A stretch of DNA of 64,000 nucleotides from Bacteroidota bacterium (GTDB lineage Bacteria; Bacteroidota; Bacteroidia; AKYH767-A; OLB10), in the NCBI GenBank assembly GCA_016714535.1, contig JADKDR010000002.1, positions 186,001-250,000 of the forward strand. The letters run 5' to 3'. Positions 35,755-44,937 of the stretch are shown in pieces; positions within the stretch are counted from its first letter, which is position 1; each line of letters starts with the position of its first letter. The notes under the pieces were generated by a model. That model worked only from the letters and a program-made list of their open reading frames with translations, had not been told where the DNA came from and searched no databases. Both the position numbers and the translations under genes were made by a program.

Positions 35755-37296
35755 TTAAGGTTTGTTCACTATTTTCAAAACCTGCGTACTTCCATCCAAT
35801 CCTTCTACCCGAATAAAATAAACTCCGGTGGAGGTAAAACTGTTTTTGGAAATGATAATTTTCTGTGTTCCGGTTATTTTTTCTTGTAAAATAATCTTTC
35901 CGCTCATATCGGTGACGGCATAACCAACCAAAGGCATTTTGCTTTCAATCACAAAATTATCGTTGTTCCAGTAGGAATTAATTGTACTCAGCAAAACTTC
36001 GTATATACCTACCGTGGATGATATATTGGCCGACACATTTTGACATTGATTACTATCGGTAATAAGCACATAGTACACTCCTGCAGTTGATGGCACAAAA
36101 TAATTATTGGTTCCTAAAATCAGGTTGGCATTATTAATATTGAACCATGCGTAACTTGCAGCAACAGTGGTGCACACGAGCGAATCGCCTTGCACTATAA
36201 CTACCGGTGGTGACGGTACTTGCAACTCATTAATAAAGGCAGGTAATAAAAGCGTATCGCATCCGGCAGCATTGCACGCTATAAGTTGCACATCGAATGC
36301 TCCGTAATTATTGTAACAAATTCCTATTGGGTTTTGGTCGGTAGAAGTTGATGGGCTGCCTCCCGAAAAAGTCCACAGCCATGATGTGGGCGTGTTGATT
36401 GAAAGGTCTGTAAAATCAATACACTGCTTATCGCAAAAAATGGTATCACTTGATGATATACTGATAAGTGGCACACCACAAACTCCCTGAGTAACAATAA
36501 CGGTATCGATAAGAAATCCGCATGAGCCGTTAACAGTGAGTATATACGTACCGGGTGCAGAGACAATAATTGTGGAAGTGGTATCACCGGTATTCCAAAA
36601 GTAAGTGCCAAGGTTTGGAGTTCCGGCAATAGTAACCGATTGACCGGGGCAAATACTTGTATCGGCCCCCAACGATAAATTACACGATGCTGTAAAGCCA
36701 AACATGGGCCTGGCAGTATTGCCAGTTGCATTGGAAGCGCCATTGGTTGCTGCATACACGCTTATAGGCACGCCACCATTTTCGGCATAAAAGGGAGCAG
36801 GAAACGAATTGGTTTGATATTCCATTTGAACCACAAGATTGTTTATGCCATCATAGGTAAAATTACCAATAGGAAAAGCGGTCCATTTATCGGAAGGAAC
36901 ATTCCATGCACCAGGCAGAGTGGTAATAGAAATATTAGGTGCATTGAGCACAACCTGCGATACTCCTACATTAAAGTTAGCAGCAAAATTATTTACCGGC
37001 ACATTAAGAGTACTGTGGCCTATTGTGATTACCAAGCCGGTCAAATTCATTGTGGACGACATATTACTGCGCAGGAAAAGTGTGTCGAAGGACAAGGAAC
37101 CCGTTACGGGCGATACCATAGATGCCAGTTCTGCTTGTGTATAAATGAAAAGAAATTTTTTAGATACTCCATCATTGAGGAACAAATTGTTTACCCCCAC
37201 ATTGGCAGGTTGGTGAAAATAGTGTGGTGGAGTTTGGGCAATGCCTCTTAGGCTCAACAACATCAATATTACAAATAGACTATTTTTCGACAGCAT
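35755..37296 (-). CDS. T9SS cargo with Ig/PKD cassette
   Basis: A 513-aa exported protein. MLSKNSLFVILMLLSLRGIA is a signal peptide. Residues about 25-205 form a unique beta-rich domain (FLFIYTQAELASMVSPVTGS, GNFTYDGINNLVVQMEYQTN), resembling the N-terminal discoidin-like or galactose-binding-like domain of other cargo but without a firm match. From about 208 the shared cassette starts: Ig (LGADTSICPGQSVTIAGTPN), PKD (FCDKQCIDFTDLS, STDQNPIGICYNNYGAFDVQ), Ig (YVLITDSNQCQNVS), then a T9SS type A tail (GYAVTDMSGKIILQEKI, TSTGVYFIRVEGLDG). The IS right end abuts its stop side. Function is unknown. Confidence 0.85.
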   Translation of the reverse strand: MLSKNSLFVILMLLSLRGIAQTPPHYFHQPANVGVNNLFLNDGVSKKFLFIYTQAELASMVSPVTGSLSFDTLFLRSNMSSTMNLTGLVITIGHSTLNVPVNNFAANFNVGVSQVVLNAPNISITTLPGAWNVPSDKWTAFPIGNFTYDGINNLVVQMEYQTNSFPAPFYAENGGVPISVYAATNGASNATGNTARPMFGFTASCNLSLGADTSICPGQSVTIAGTPNLGTYFWNTGDTTSTIIVSAPGTYILTVNGSCGFLIDTVIVTQGVCGVPLISISSSDTIFCDKQCIDFTDLSINTPTSWLWTFSGGSPSTSTDQNPIGICYNNYGAFDVQLIACNAAGCDTLLLPAFINELQVPSPPVVIVQGDSLVCTTVAASYAWFNINNANLILGTNNYFVPSTAGVYYVLITDSNQCQNVSANISSTVGIYEVLLSTINSYWNNDNFVIESKMPLVGYAVTDMSGKIILQEKITGTQKIIISKNSFTSTGVYFIRVEGLDGSTQVLKIVNKP

Positions 37297-37319
37297 GATT
37301 TTTAATGATTAAGTAATGG

Positions 37320-37327
37320 CAAAGTTA
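37320..37327 (-). promoter_or_regulatory. Putative -7 box of the 35755-37296 gene
   Basis: Minus-strand TAACTTTG, an exact TAnnTTTG match, 23 bases before the ATG at 37296. Confidence 0.5.
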
Positions 37328-37468
37328 AATATTATTCATTGATGAGGAAAATGCCAGGATTATTGATTTCTAAGGGTAAATAAAAAAATGCTGAGCAAGA
37401 ATAAAATTATTTCACACCGTTACCCAACCCTTTCTTTTGTTAATGCATCTACATATAAAAAGATAGTA

Positions 37469-37476
37469 TATGTTTG
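37469..37476 (+). promoter_or_regulatory. Putative -7 box of the truncated sigma gene
   Basis: TATGTTTG followed by C matches TAnnTTTG. It covers the ATG at 37470, so translation more likely starts at the ATG at 37518. Confidence 0.45.
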
Positions 37477-37517
37477 CTTTATCACTACACCTACAAAAGG
37501 ACAATACTTCGGTTTCG

Positions 37518-37766
37518 ATGGATGATACTCGAAAAAATATGCAGGTTGCAGTTATAGATGCTAAAGATGCAATAAAAGAAATAGTGTCGGGTTTCATTCG
37601 TAACGAAAGGGTTTATCAGCAAAAGTTATATAAGCTTTATGCCGGTAAGTTGCTGGGTATTTGCTTTCGGTATACAAAAAATAAAATGGAAGCTGAAGAT
37701 TTGTGTCAGGATGCATTTGTAAAAATATTCAATAAACTCGGTTCTTTCAATTGGGATGGCTCGTAA
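37518..37766 (+). pseudogene. Truncated RNA polymerase sigma-70 family factor (ECF type)
   Basis: The frame encodes the N-terminus of an ECF sigma factor: region 2 is visible as YQQKLYKLYAGKLLGICFRY, TKNKMEAEDLCQDAFVKIFN (the region 2.2 core) and KLGSFNWDGS. It then hits a stop where intact factors continue with GWxRRIxxNxALDxLR, and region 4 is absent. At the same place a minus-strand gene is also cut off, so the 3' half has been lost in a rearrangement near 37757-37766. Without regions 3-4 it cannot bind the -35 element and is probably non-functional. Confidence 0.72.
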
Positions 37767-37939
37767 ACGGCTGGTGGGTGGTTGTTTACAGAAGGTACGC
37801 CTTGTGTGCCATAAACGCCAACGGCATTTGCAATGCTATCACCACTAATCCATGTCCAGGTACCTCCCTGAGCGTATATGGTTATGGTTACAAAATTTTG
37901 TAAGAGTAATATAAGTAAAATGGCGCAATGCTTTTTCAT
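37760..37939 (-). pseudogene. Truncated 5' end of a secreted kelch-type protein
   Basis: The minus strand from ATG 37939 reads a signal peptide (MKKHCAILLILLLQNFVTIT) followed by GTWTWISGDSIANAVGVYGT and QGVPSVNNHPPAVYE. The WxWxSGDSxxNxxGVYGTQGVxxxxNxPPAR segment is the start of Bacteroidota kelch-repeat cargo proteins, in which a long propeller normally follows. Here the sequence runs straight into the antisense of the sigma factor gene, so the rest is gone. The frame stays open to 37706 only by reading that antisense. Confidence 0.6.
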
Positions 37940-38082
37940 GACAATAAATCCATTTTTGAGTGTTATGATATAATAATTGAGAGCTGCTGTTTGTAAATGT
38001 AACTAAATTTCCTTTAGTGATTTCACTAATTATCAATAAGAAAATATTTTTTTCAGCACCTACTTGTAAAAATAACAAAATG

Positions 38083-38090
38083 TATATTTG
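38083..38090 (+). promoter_or_regulatory. Putative -7 box of the toxin-antitoxin pair
   Basis: TATATTTG matches TAnnTTTG with TTG at 38064-38066 (16-base spacer). The antitoxin ATG is only 12 bases after the box, so the mRNA leader would be about six bases, close to leaderless. Confidence 0.5.
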
Positions 38091-38101
38091 TAATAAAAAA
38101 A

Positions 38102-38254
38102 ATGATAACAAAAGAAAAATTAAAAATTCATATAGAATCCTTTTCCGAGAATATTTCGATTGATGAATTAATCGAAAGGCTAATTTTTATTGAAAAATTG
38201 GAAAACAGAATTGCTGAATCGCAACAAGACAAACAATTTCTGAAGAAGAACTAA
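38102..38254 (+). CDS. Antitoxin-like small protein, C-terminus frameshifted
   Basis: A 50-aa acidic/helical protein (MITKEKLKIHIESFSENISI, DELIERLIFIEKLENRIAES) of the type found upstream of ParE/RelE toxins in Bacteroidota. In the given frame it ends QQDKQFLKKN. One base to the side the sequence reads TISEEELKLEMAKWFK and stops at 38281-38283, overlapping the toxin start by 13 bases, which is the expected antitoxin tail and layout. A one-base loss around 38228-38235 explains this. The N-terminal DNA-binding/dimer part would be kept, but the tail that should wrap the toxin is changed. Confidence 0.6.
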   Translation: MITKEKLKIHIESFSENISIDELIERLIFIEKLENRIAESQQDKQFLKKN

Positions 38255-38270
38255 AATTGGAAATGGCAAA

Positions 38271-38576
38271 ATGGTTCAAATAAAGTGGTTACAATCTGCT
38301 AAAAATGACTTGCGAGAAATTTATGATTACATTTCTAAAGATTCCAAACGATATGCACAATTGCAAGTTGAAAAAATTCGAACCAGGACAGAAATATTAA
38401 AGAATCAAATTGAAATAGGTAAGGTAGTTGTGGAGCTTGAAAATGAAAATATCAGAGAATTAATTGAAGGCAACTACCGCAAAATTTATAAAATAACAAG
38501 CAAACACGAAATTCATATTCTAATGATTCAGCACGGAGCCCGAGATTTGTCGAGAAGGATTGAGTTTGGTGTATAA
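38271..38576 (+). CDS. RelE/ParE-family toxin
   Basis: A 101-aa toxin of the RelE/ParE superfamily. It shows the fold sequence IKWLQSAKNDLREIYDYISK (N-terminal beta strand and helices), then GKVVVELENENIRELIEGNY, RKIYKITSKHEIHILMIQHG and ARDLSRRIEF. The order ExxxxxxRELxxGxYRxxYxI...HxxR is typical of ParE-like proteins, which poison DNA gyrase, though RelE-like mRNA cleavage cannot be excluded. The coding frame is intact. It starts 16 bases after the truncated antitoxin stop, overlapping its presumed ancestral end. A plain working toxin beside a broken antitoxin would be harmful, so one of the two is probably not what it seems. Confidence 0.85.
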   Translation: MVQIKWLQSAKNDLREIYDYISKDSKRYAQLQVEKIRTRTEILKNQIEIGKVVVELENENIRELIEGNYRKIYKITSKHEIHILMIQHGARDLSRRIEFGV

Positions 38577-39304
38577 TTATTACAATTTTTTGTAAAGGTT
38601 TATGAATGTTTATTGGGGCACAAACAATTGCAATTACAACAAAGTTAGTTTCCTGTTTTTTGATACGCACATTATCAGACACGCTTTGTACCTTGCATCA
38701 GAATATTAAACTGCATAATGGATAAAACAAAATTTGGGTGATTGTGAAAATACAAATTACCCTTTGCAAAAAATAATCAAAGATAAATTGTACTCCATCA
38801 GCAATCGCTTGTATGAGCAAAAGTATTATCTTGAAAAACACTGCTTACTACATATTAAAACCTTGATCTACTTGTGCTACAACCCGCTCAAGCGGGTAAA
38901 TTTTTAGAAACACGACTTCACTTGCTTTTTAGAACAGTACTTGTTATTAAATTCAAAAAAGTTAAAGCCATTATCAAACGTCTTAGAAAAACCGTATCGC
39001 CATTTTCGCTTTTTTGCATTATCAAAAAGTGCCGCATGGCAATTATGCTTCCGAAAGAGCTATCAGAAATGCAAAAGTGAAAATGAAAGTATCATACCAC
39101 TTTAAAGCATTAGCCTTTGCCTAAGGATAGGCTATTTTACATTCTGTAGTTGACACGACTATTAAAGAGTCTTAGAATATTTTGAGTTTGCTCTCCTTTT
39201 TTTCTAAATTAGCTGTTGAGTAGTTACTGAAATTTTCCAAATTAACCTTTTGATAAAAATATAAATCATTTATTTGCAATCAATATCCTGAAAATATTTT
39301 TATT
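38577..39304. other. 728-base region without a supported gene
   Basis: AT-rich. Short open frames occur (for example plus strand 38874-39080), but their translations have no domain, signal or recognisable style. A hairpin ACCCGC/GCGGGT with a four-base loop is at 38882-38897, followed by a T-rich stretch, and may be a terminator. The region closes the decay zone that begins with the IS at 34.3 kb. Confidence 0.5.
39269..39276 (+). promoter_or_regulatory. Possible -7 box upstream of the tricorn-like gene
   Basis: TTTATTTG followed by C differs from TAnnTTTG at one base; TTG at 39250-39252 gives a 16-base spacer. The ATG follows 29 bases later. Confidence 0.35.
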
Positions 39305-42300
39305 ATGAGAATAAGTAGCATAGCAGCAATTGTGCTGTTGGTGCAAGTAAGCTTTGCACAAAATAATGACATGCGCTTAATGCGTTTTCCGGCCATGAAT
39401 GGCCAAACCGTAGTGTTTAGTTATGCTGGTGATATGTACTCCGTAAATCGCGATGGAGGCGTAGCACGAAGAATAACTTCGGATATTGGGCTAGAAATAT
39501 ATCCACGGTTTTCGCCTGATGGCAGCACTCTTGCCTTTACTGCTCAATACGATGGCAACACCGAAATTTATAAAATGCCTGCCGAGGGTGGCGTTCCTAC
39601 TCGATTAACTTACACTGCTACGCTTGGCCGCGATGATGTGAGCGACCGTATGGGGCCTAATAATATTTGCATGGCCTGGCGAGACGATAAACAAATTGTT
39701 TATCGCAGTCGCAAACAATCGTACAATGACTTTGTTGGTCAATTATTTTTTGCAAATGTAAATGGAGGGTTGAGCGAACAACTGCCGGTTCCTGCCGGAG
39801 GCAATTGCAGTTTTTCGCCCGATAAAAAACGTATGGCCTACAACAGGATATTTCGTGAGTTTCGCACATGGAAATATTATCAGGGAGGCATGGCCGATGA
39901 TATTTGGATATACAACTTTGACACGAAAAAAACAGAAAACATAACCAACAACAAAGCGCAAGATATATTCCCTATATGGGTAGGCGAGCGTATCTACTTT
40001 TGTAGCGACCGCGATCGCACCATGAATATATTTTGTTACGAAACAGCAACACATGTTGTACGCAAGGTGACCAACTTTACCGACTATGATGTTAAATGGC
40101 CAAGCCTTGGAACCGATGGAATTGTGTTTGAACACGGAGGCCATCTTTATTATCTTGACTTTGTAAGCGAGGTGCCAAAAAAAATAACGGTTACTATAAA
40201 CGAAGATTTTGCTATTGGTCGCGATGAGTGGGTAGATGCAACGAAGACCATCAGCAACTGGTCATTTTCGCCTGATGGCAACAGAGCCCTATTTGCTGCA
40301 CGTGGCGATATTTTTTCGGTTCCTGCCAAAACAGGCATTACACGCAATTGTACCAGCACCTCTACTACCAACGATCGATCGCCTGTATGGTCACCCGATG
40401 GAAAATGGATTGCTTACCTTAGTGACAAAAGTGGTGAAGACGAAATTTATATGCAAGCCGCTGATGGCCTTACACCTGCTAAACAACTTACCAAAAATGC
40501 TGATACCTATAAGTACTCTATTACCTGGTCGCCCGACAATAATAAAATAGCCTGGTGCGACCAAAAGAAACGCCTTAATATTATAGAAGTAAACACACAA
40601 GCTGTTACTGTTGTTGCAACAAGCAAGACTTCGGAGATCAATGATTTTGCTTGGAGCAGCAATGGTAAATGGATTGCTTACTCCGATCGCATGCCTGCAC
40701 ACATGGACCAGATTTTTTTATACGAGATAGCAACGCAAAAAGCTATGGTCATTACCACCCAATCGTATTCATCTTATTCACCAGCATTCAGCAGCGATGG
40801 AAAATATTTGCTTTTTGTTTCTGACCGCGACTTTAATCCCATATACAGCAGTACCGAATGGAATCATGCATATGCCGATATGAGCCGTGTGTATATGATT
40901 ACATTAAGCAAAGACACCCCTCATCCTTTTGGACTAAAAAACGATTTAGTCAAAAGCAAAGAAGCCGAAAAACCTGCTGCCGAAAAAGAAAGCAAAGACA
41001 AAGAAAAATCGAAAGAAGAAAAGAAAGAAGAAAAGAAAGTACTCAAGGAAGTAAAAGTTGATTTAGATGGAATACAAGAGCGCATTACTGTTCTTCCGGT
41101 AGATGTAAGCAGCTATTGGGGACTGGCCTGTATTGACAACTCCATTTATTATGCAAAGCGCAGCCGCAGTGATAATGCCACCATGCTTAAGCATTTTGAT
41201 ATCAAAGAAAAAAAGGAAACGGAACTTGGAGAAATAGATGGTTACGAAATTAGCGCTGACGAAAAGAAAATGTTGATTGCAAAAAAAGGAACTTATTACA
41301 TTATCGATTTGCCTAAAGGCAAATTTGAATTGAAAGACGCAATTAATATGAGCGATGTGCGTGTGTTAGTAAATCGAAAGCAAGAGTGGAAACAAATATT
41401 TGATGAATGCTGGCGACAAATGCGCGACTTCTTTTACGACCCAAATATGCATGGTGTTGACTGGAAATCGATGCACACCAAGTACTCAGCTTATTTACCA
41501 TATGTAAATCATCGCACCGACCTTACATACGTTATCGGTGAAATGATTGGCGAGTTAAATGTAGGCCATGCTTACGTAGGTGGAGGCGATTATCCCAAAG
41601 CTGAGCGCATAACGCTGGGATTGCTTGGGGCCGAACTTGCGCGCCACGAAAGCGGCTTTTATCAAATAAAAAAAATACTTAAGGGCGAAAATTGGTACAG
41701 CTCTTCGCGCTCGCCATTAACCGAAATAGATGTGAATGCTGCCGAAGGAATGTATATAGTTACCGTTAACGGAGTGCCAACAAACGATATGAACGATATC
41801 TATGCCTCACTTGTAAATACTGCCGGCAAGCAGGTTGAGTTAGGCTTAAACGCTTCACCGGCAATTGCCGGTGCACGCAATGTGCTGGTAAGTCCTATAA
41901 GCACCGAAGCAACCTTATACTATTACAACTGGGTAGAAAAAAATGCCGAACGGGTAAATGCTGCTACCAATGGTCAAGTGGGATATATTCACATTCCTGA
42001 TATGGGTGTAAATGGCTTGAACGAATTTGTAAAACATTTTTATCCGCAACTACATAAAAAAGCGCTAATTATAGATGACCGAGGCAATGGGGGCGGCAAT
42101 GTTTCGCCTATGATTATCGAACGCCTTAATCGCGAACTAGCCATGATTAGCGTACAACGCAATGTGGCCCCTTATACCAATCCGTTTCAAATGATAAACG
42201 GGCCAAAGGTTATGCTCATTAATGAATACAGTGCCAGCGATGGCGATTTGTTTCCTTATCGTTTTAAAAAATATGGAATGGGCAAAGTTATAGGAAGGCG

Positions 42301-42577
42301 CAGTTGGGGTGGAGTTGTAGGCATTCGCGGGTCACTTAACATAATGGATGGCGGATATCTGAACCGTCCGGAATTTGCACCCTTCGATACCGAAGGTAAG
42401 AGCTGGATAATAGAAGGCTATGGTGTTGACCCTGATATTGTAATAGACAATGACCCCGCCACAGAATATTCCGGCACCGACCAACAACTTGAAAAGGCTA
42501 TTGAAGAAATAATGAATCAACTTAAACAAGCCAAAGACATGCCTTTACCTCCTCCATATCCACTAAAAAACAAGTAA
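39305..42577 (+). CDS. Tricorn-like S41 family peptidase
   Basis: A 1090-aa exported serine protease of the tricorn type, expected to degrade peptides in the periplasm. MRISSIAAIVLLVQVSFAQ is a signal peptide. Residues about 25-330 form the first propeller (YPRFSPDGSTLAFTAQYDGN, TEIYKMPAEGG), residues 330-560 the second (RSPVWSPDGKWIAYLSDKSG). A Lys/Glu-rich linker at 555-590 (KEAEKPAAEKESKDKEKSKE) precedes a tricorn C1-like region, a PDZ-like segment near 770-850 and the S41 core. The presumed nucleophile is Ser978 in NEYSASDGDLF, followed by GRRSWGGVVGI. Length fits Bacteroidota tricorn homologues. RibH follows five bases after the stop, so the two may share a transcript. Confidence 0.92.
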   Translation: MRISSIAAIVLLVQVSFAQNNDMRLMRFPAMNGQTVVFSYAGDMYSVNRDGGVARRITSDIGLEIYPRFSPDGSTLAFTAQYDGNTEIYKMPAEGGVPTRLTYTATLGRDDVSDRMGPNNICMAWRDDKQIVYRSRKQSYNDFVGQLFFANVNGGLSEQLPVPAGGNCSFSPDKKRMAYNRIFREFRTWKYYQGGMADDIWIYNFDTKKTENITNNKAQDIFPIWVGERIYFCSDRDRTMNIFCYETATHVVRKVTNFTDYDVKWPSLGTDGIVFEHGGHLYYLDFVSEVPKKITVTINEDFAIGRDEWVDATKTISNWSFSPDGNRALFAARGDIFSVPAKTGITRNCTSTSTTNDRSPVWSPDGKWIAYLSDKSGEDEIYMQAADGLTPAKQLTKNADTYKYSITWSPDNNKIAWCDQKKRLNIIEVNTQAVTVVATSKTSEINDFAWSSNGKWIAYSDRMPAHMDQIFLYEIATQKAMVITTQSYSSYSPAFSSDGKYLLFVSDRDFNPIYSSTEWNHAYADMSRVYMITLSKDTPHPFGLKNDLVKSKEAEKPAAEKESKDKEKSKEEKKEEKKVLKEVKVDLDGIQERITVLPVDVSSYWGLACIDNSIYYAKRSRSDNATMLKHFDIKEKKETELGEIDGYEISADEKKMLIAKKGTYYIIDLPKGKFELKDAINMSDVRVLVNRKQEWKQIFDECWRQMRDFFYDPNMHGVDWKSMHTKYSAYLPYVNHRTDLTYVIGEMIGELNVGHAYVGGGDYPKAERITLGLLGAELARHESGFYQIKKILKGENWYSSSRSPLTEIDVNAAEGMYIVTVNGVPTNDMNDIYASLVNTAGKQVELGLNASPAIAGARNVLVSPISTEATLYYYNWVEKNAERVNAATNGQVGYIHIPDMGVNGLNEFVKHFYPQLHKKALIIDDRGNGGGNVSPMIIERLNRELAMISVQRNVAPYTNPFQMINGPKVMLINEYSASDGDLFPYRFKKYGMGKVIGRRSWGGVVGIRGSLNIMDGGYLNRPEFAPFDTEGKSWIIEGYGVDPDIVIDNDPATEYSGTDQQLEKAIEEIMNQLKQAKDMPLPPPYPLKNK

Positions 42578-42582
42578 CAGCT

Positions 42583-43092
42583 ATGGCAACAAAAAAGAAA
42601 AATCTTTCTCAGGTTGATCATTCATCACTGCCCAATGCTGTTGATTTTCGGATAGCTATAATCACCTCGGAATGGAATAGCGAAGTAACCTCCGCATTGC
42701 AACAAGGTTGCATGCGGATATTGAAAAAAGCAGGAGTAAAACCCCGAAATTTAAAATTGCTTGAGGTGCCCGGCACCTTCGAATTACCTGCTGCCACAGG
42801 CATGCTGCTTGCTGCGCACGGCAGCAATGAATACGATGCAATAATTTGCATCGGTTGTGTTATACAAGGTGAAACCCGTCACTTCGATTTTATATGCAGT
42901 GCGGTAGCTACTTCATTGGCCCACTTAGGTGCAGCCAATGCTATGCCTGTTATATTTGGTGTGCTCACTACAAACACGATGGAGCAGGCTCTTGCCCGTG
43001 CCGGTGGCAAACATGGCAATAAAGGGGTTGAGGCCGCAGCGACCGCTTTGCAAATGATTGCACTTGCAAAAAAACTAGGCAGCACTGCCTAA
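42583..43092 (+). CDS. ribH: 6,7-dimethyl-8-ribityllumazine synthase
   Basis: RibH condenses ribulose-derived dihydroxybutanone phosphate with the pyrimidine intermediate in riboflavin synthesis. The 169-aa product has FRIAIITSEWNSEVTSALQQ at the N-terminus (substrate-binding Trp), LEVPGTFELPAATGML, DAIICIGCVIQGETRHFDFI (catalytic His in RHFDF) and MPVIFGVLTTNTMEQALARA. The length is normal for the icosahedral or pentameric enzyme. Start at ATG 42583, immediately after the protease gene; there is no functional link between the two beyond position. No other rib genes are in the window and no FMN riboswitch was seen. Confidence 0.95.
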   Translation: MATKKKNLSQVDHSSLPNAVDFRIAIITSEWNSEVTSALQQGCMRILKKAGVKPRNLKLLEVPGTFELPAATGMLLAAHGSNEYDAIICIGCVIQGETRHFDFICSAVATSLAHLGAANAMPVIFGVLTTNTMEQALARAGGKHGNKGVEAAATALQMIALAKKLGSTA

Positions 43093-43720
43093 AAGCCTGG
43101 TGGGAAGCGACCTTAAGTGCGAATTTTTTTTCGTAAGTGAGACCTCGAATAACTAAATGGAGATAAAACGGATAAAATCACTTTACACACATTAAACTGA
43201 CCTCCATTTGCGCTTAACCTTCCGAAGTCTTCGGAATGAATAATTTCGATTTGTTAATTATTTTTTAGCATTTTATTAATAATCATAAATGAAGTACTCG
43301 TATTTGCCCCACTCGTAATCCCTTGTGCCAAAAAACAAAAATCAGATTTTCATTCACGTGGTTTTTAATCCGATTGGCTCTTTTCCATTACGATAAATTT
43401 TAATATTTCAAAAATTATTTACCATTTAAATTATCAACCTATCTTTTGTTAAAAAATACAAAGGCTTGTCAACAAAATAAGCTTTGTTAGCGCTTAACTT
43501 TATTCAAAATTTGTAACCCTGAAAAATAGCCGTAAGCATAACAAGCAAATCAGTTATTTAAGGTCTGCGTTCTTAACTTAGTTGATACATCTTTTTAACT
43601 GTGCATAATATACACCTTAAACTGTACCAAAGCACCCGCAACAGAATAAATCAACTGAATATGAAACAGACAAATCAGGAAACATTTATTTAGTAATTTA
43701 TTAATAATTAAATTCGGACT
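43093..43720. other. 628-base intergenic region before nrdB
   Basis: No gene supported. TTCCGAA/TTCGGAA, a 7-bp inverted repeat with a three-base loop, lies near 43220-43237 without a T tail. The rest is AT-rich. Such a long leader before nrdB could hold regulatory sites, but I could not identify NrdR-type paired boxes or a consensus TAnnTTTG. Confidence 0.5.
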
Positions 43721-44716
43721 ATGGAAGTATTGCTCGAAGAAAATAAAGACCGCTTTGTTCTCTTTCCAATAAAGTACCCCCAAATATGGGAGATGTATAA
43801 AAATGCAGAAATGAGTTTTTGGACAGCTGAGGAGGTTGACCTGCATCAAGACCTACGCGATTGGGAAAAACTTAGCAAAGACGAGCAACACTTTATAAAG
43901 CATGTACTGGCATTTTTTGCTGCCAGCGATGGTATTGTAAACGAAAACCTTGCAGTAGGCTTTTTAAGCGAGGTGCAAATTCCTGAAGCGCGTTGCTTTT
44001 ATGGTTTCCAAATCATGATTGAAAACATACACAGCGAAATGTATTCGCTGCTTATTGATACTTATATTAAGGACACAGCCGAAAAAAATTATCTCTTCCA
44101 TGCAGTAGATACGGTGCCATGTGTGCAGAGAAAGGCTTCGTGGGCATTACGTTGGATTCAAAATGGAAGTTTTATTGAGCGCCTGGTGGCTTTCGCATGT
44201 GTAGAAGGCATTTTCTTTAGTGGCTCGTTTTGTTCTATTTTCTGGTTAAAGAAGCGTGGCCTTATGCCCGGCTTAAGTTTTAGCAACGAACTTATTTCGC
44301 GTGACGAAGGTATGCATCGCGATTTCGCTTGCTTGCTTTATGGCATGATGGAAAACAAATTGTCGCAAGAGCGCATTTATGATATGATTAAAGATGCTGT
44401 AGCTTGCGAACATGAGTTTGTTACAGACGCACTTCCGGTTTCGTTAATAGGAATGAATTCTAAACTAATGTGTCAGTATATTGAATTTGTGGCTGACCAT
44501 TTATTGGTTTCTTTGGGTTACCCAAAGATTTATAATGTTGAAAATCCATTTGATTTTATGGACATGATAGCGCTCCAGGGTAAAACCAATTTCTTTGAAA
44601 AGCGTGTGAGTGAGTATGTTAAAGGATCGGTAAAATCGAAAATGGTAGAGTCAGCAATGAATGCTCAGGACGAAAATCGGGTAACTAATAATCTGAGTTT
44701 TGATGAAGATTTTTAA
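43721..44716 (+). CDS. nrdB: Class Ia ribonucleotide reductase small subunit
   Basis: NrdB houses the di-iron centre and tyrosyl radical that drives ribonucleotide reduction by NrdA. The 331-aa protein resembles the eukaryotic-type R2. Metal and radical residues are visible in order: the Asp in WTAEEVDLHQD, Glu in FFAASDGIVNENL, His and the radical Tyr in MIENIHSEMYSLL, Glu in CVEGIFFSGSFC, and Glu/His in ISRDEGMHRDFA. The C-terminal tail NNLSFDEDF is the acidic/aromatic peptide that docks to NrdA. It is followed by nrdA after 221 bases. Confidence 0.96.
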   Translation: MEVLLEENKDRFVLFPIKYPQIWEMYKNAEMSFWTAEEVDLHQDLRDWEKLSKDEQHFIKHVLAFFAASDGIVNENLAVGFLSEVQIPEARCFYGFQIMIENIHSEMYSLLIDTYIKDTAEKNYLFHAVDTVPCVQRKASWALRWIQNGSFIERLVAFACVEGIFFSGSFCSIFWLKKRGLMPGLSFSNELISRDEGMHRDFACLLYGMMENKLSQERIYDMIKDAVACEHEFVTDALPVSLIGMNSKLMCQYIEFVADHLLVSLGYPKIYNVENPFDFMDMIALQGKTNFFEKRVSEYVKGSVKSKMVESAMNAQDENRVTNNLSFDEDF

Positions 44717-44937
44717 AATCTGAATGTAAAAAATATAATTGGATATGCGATGTGGTTACCGGTGTGCGTTAACGGTAATAGTCAAATATCTAAATCTGTA
44801 GAGGAGTTGTTCTAACCTTAAATCACCAACCAACTTTCTACTCTTAACTGTTCACATTAACGCAATAGATTCAGTGGCTTATTCAAAAGCCCAAAACACG
44901 TATTTTTCAAACTAAATCAAAAAAATCCCTTTACACT

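Noticed and set aside
34281..35755. Search for a target-site duplication flanking the IS ends.
   Set aside because: The bases outside the two inverted repeats do not match; none could be supported.
38882..38897. ACCCGC/GCGGGT hairpin considered as a terminator.
   Set aside because: Short stem, no gene ends nearby, and only a loose T-rich stretch follows.
38874..39080. Short plus-strand frame of 68 codons in the gene-free region.
   Set aside because: Basic, low-complexity translation with no recognisable motif; no promoter or partner.
43220..43237. TTCCGAA/TTCGGAA inverted repeat before nrdB considered as terminator or NrdR site.
   Set aside because: There is no T tail, and it does not resemble paired NrdR boxes.
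43093..43720. tRNA, riboswitch or origin in the long intergenic region.
   Set aside because: No cloverleaf, conserved riboswitch core or cluster of DnaA boxes could be recognised.
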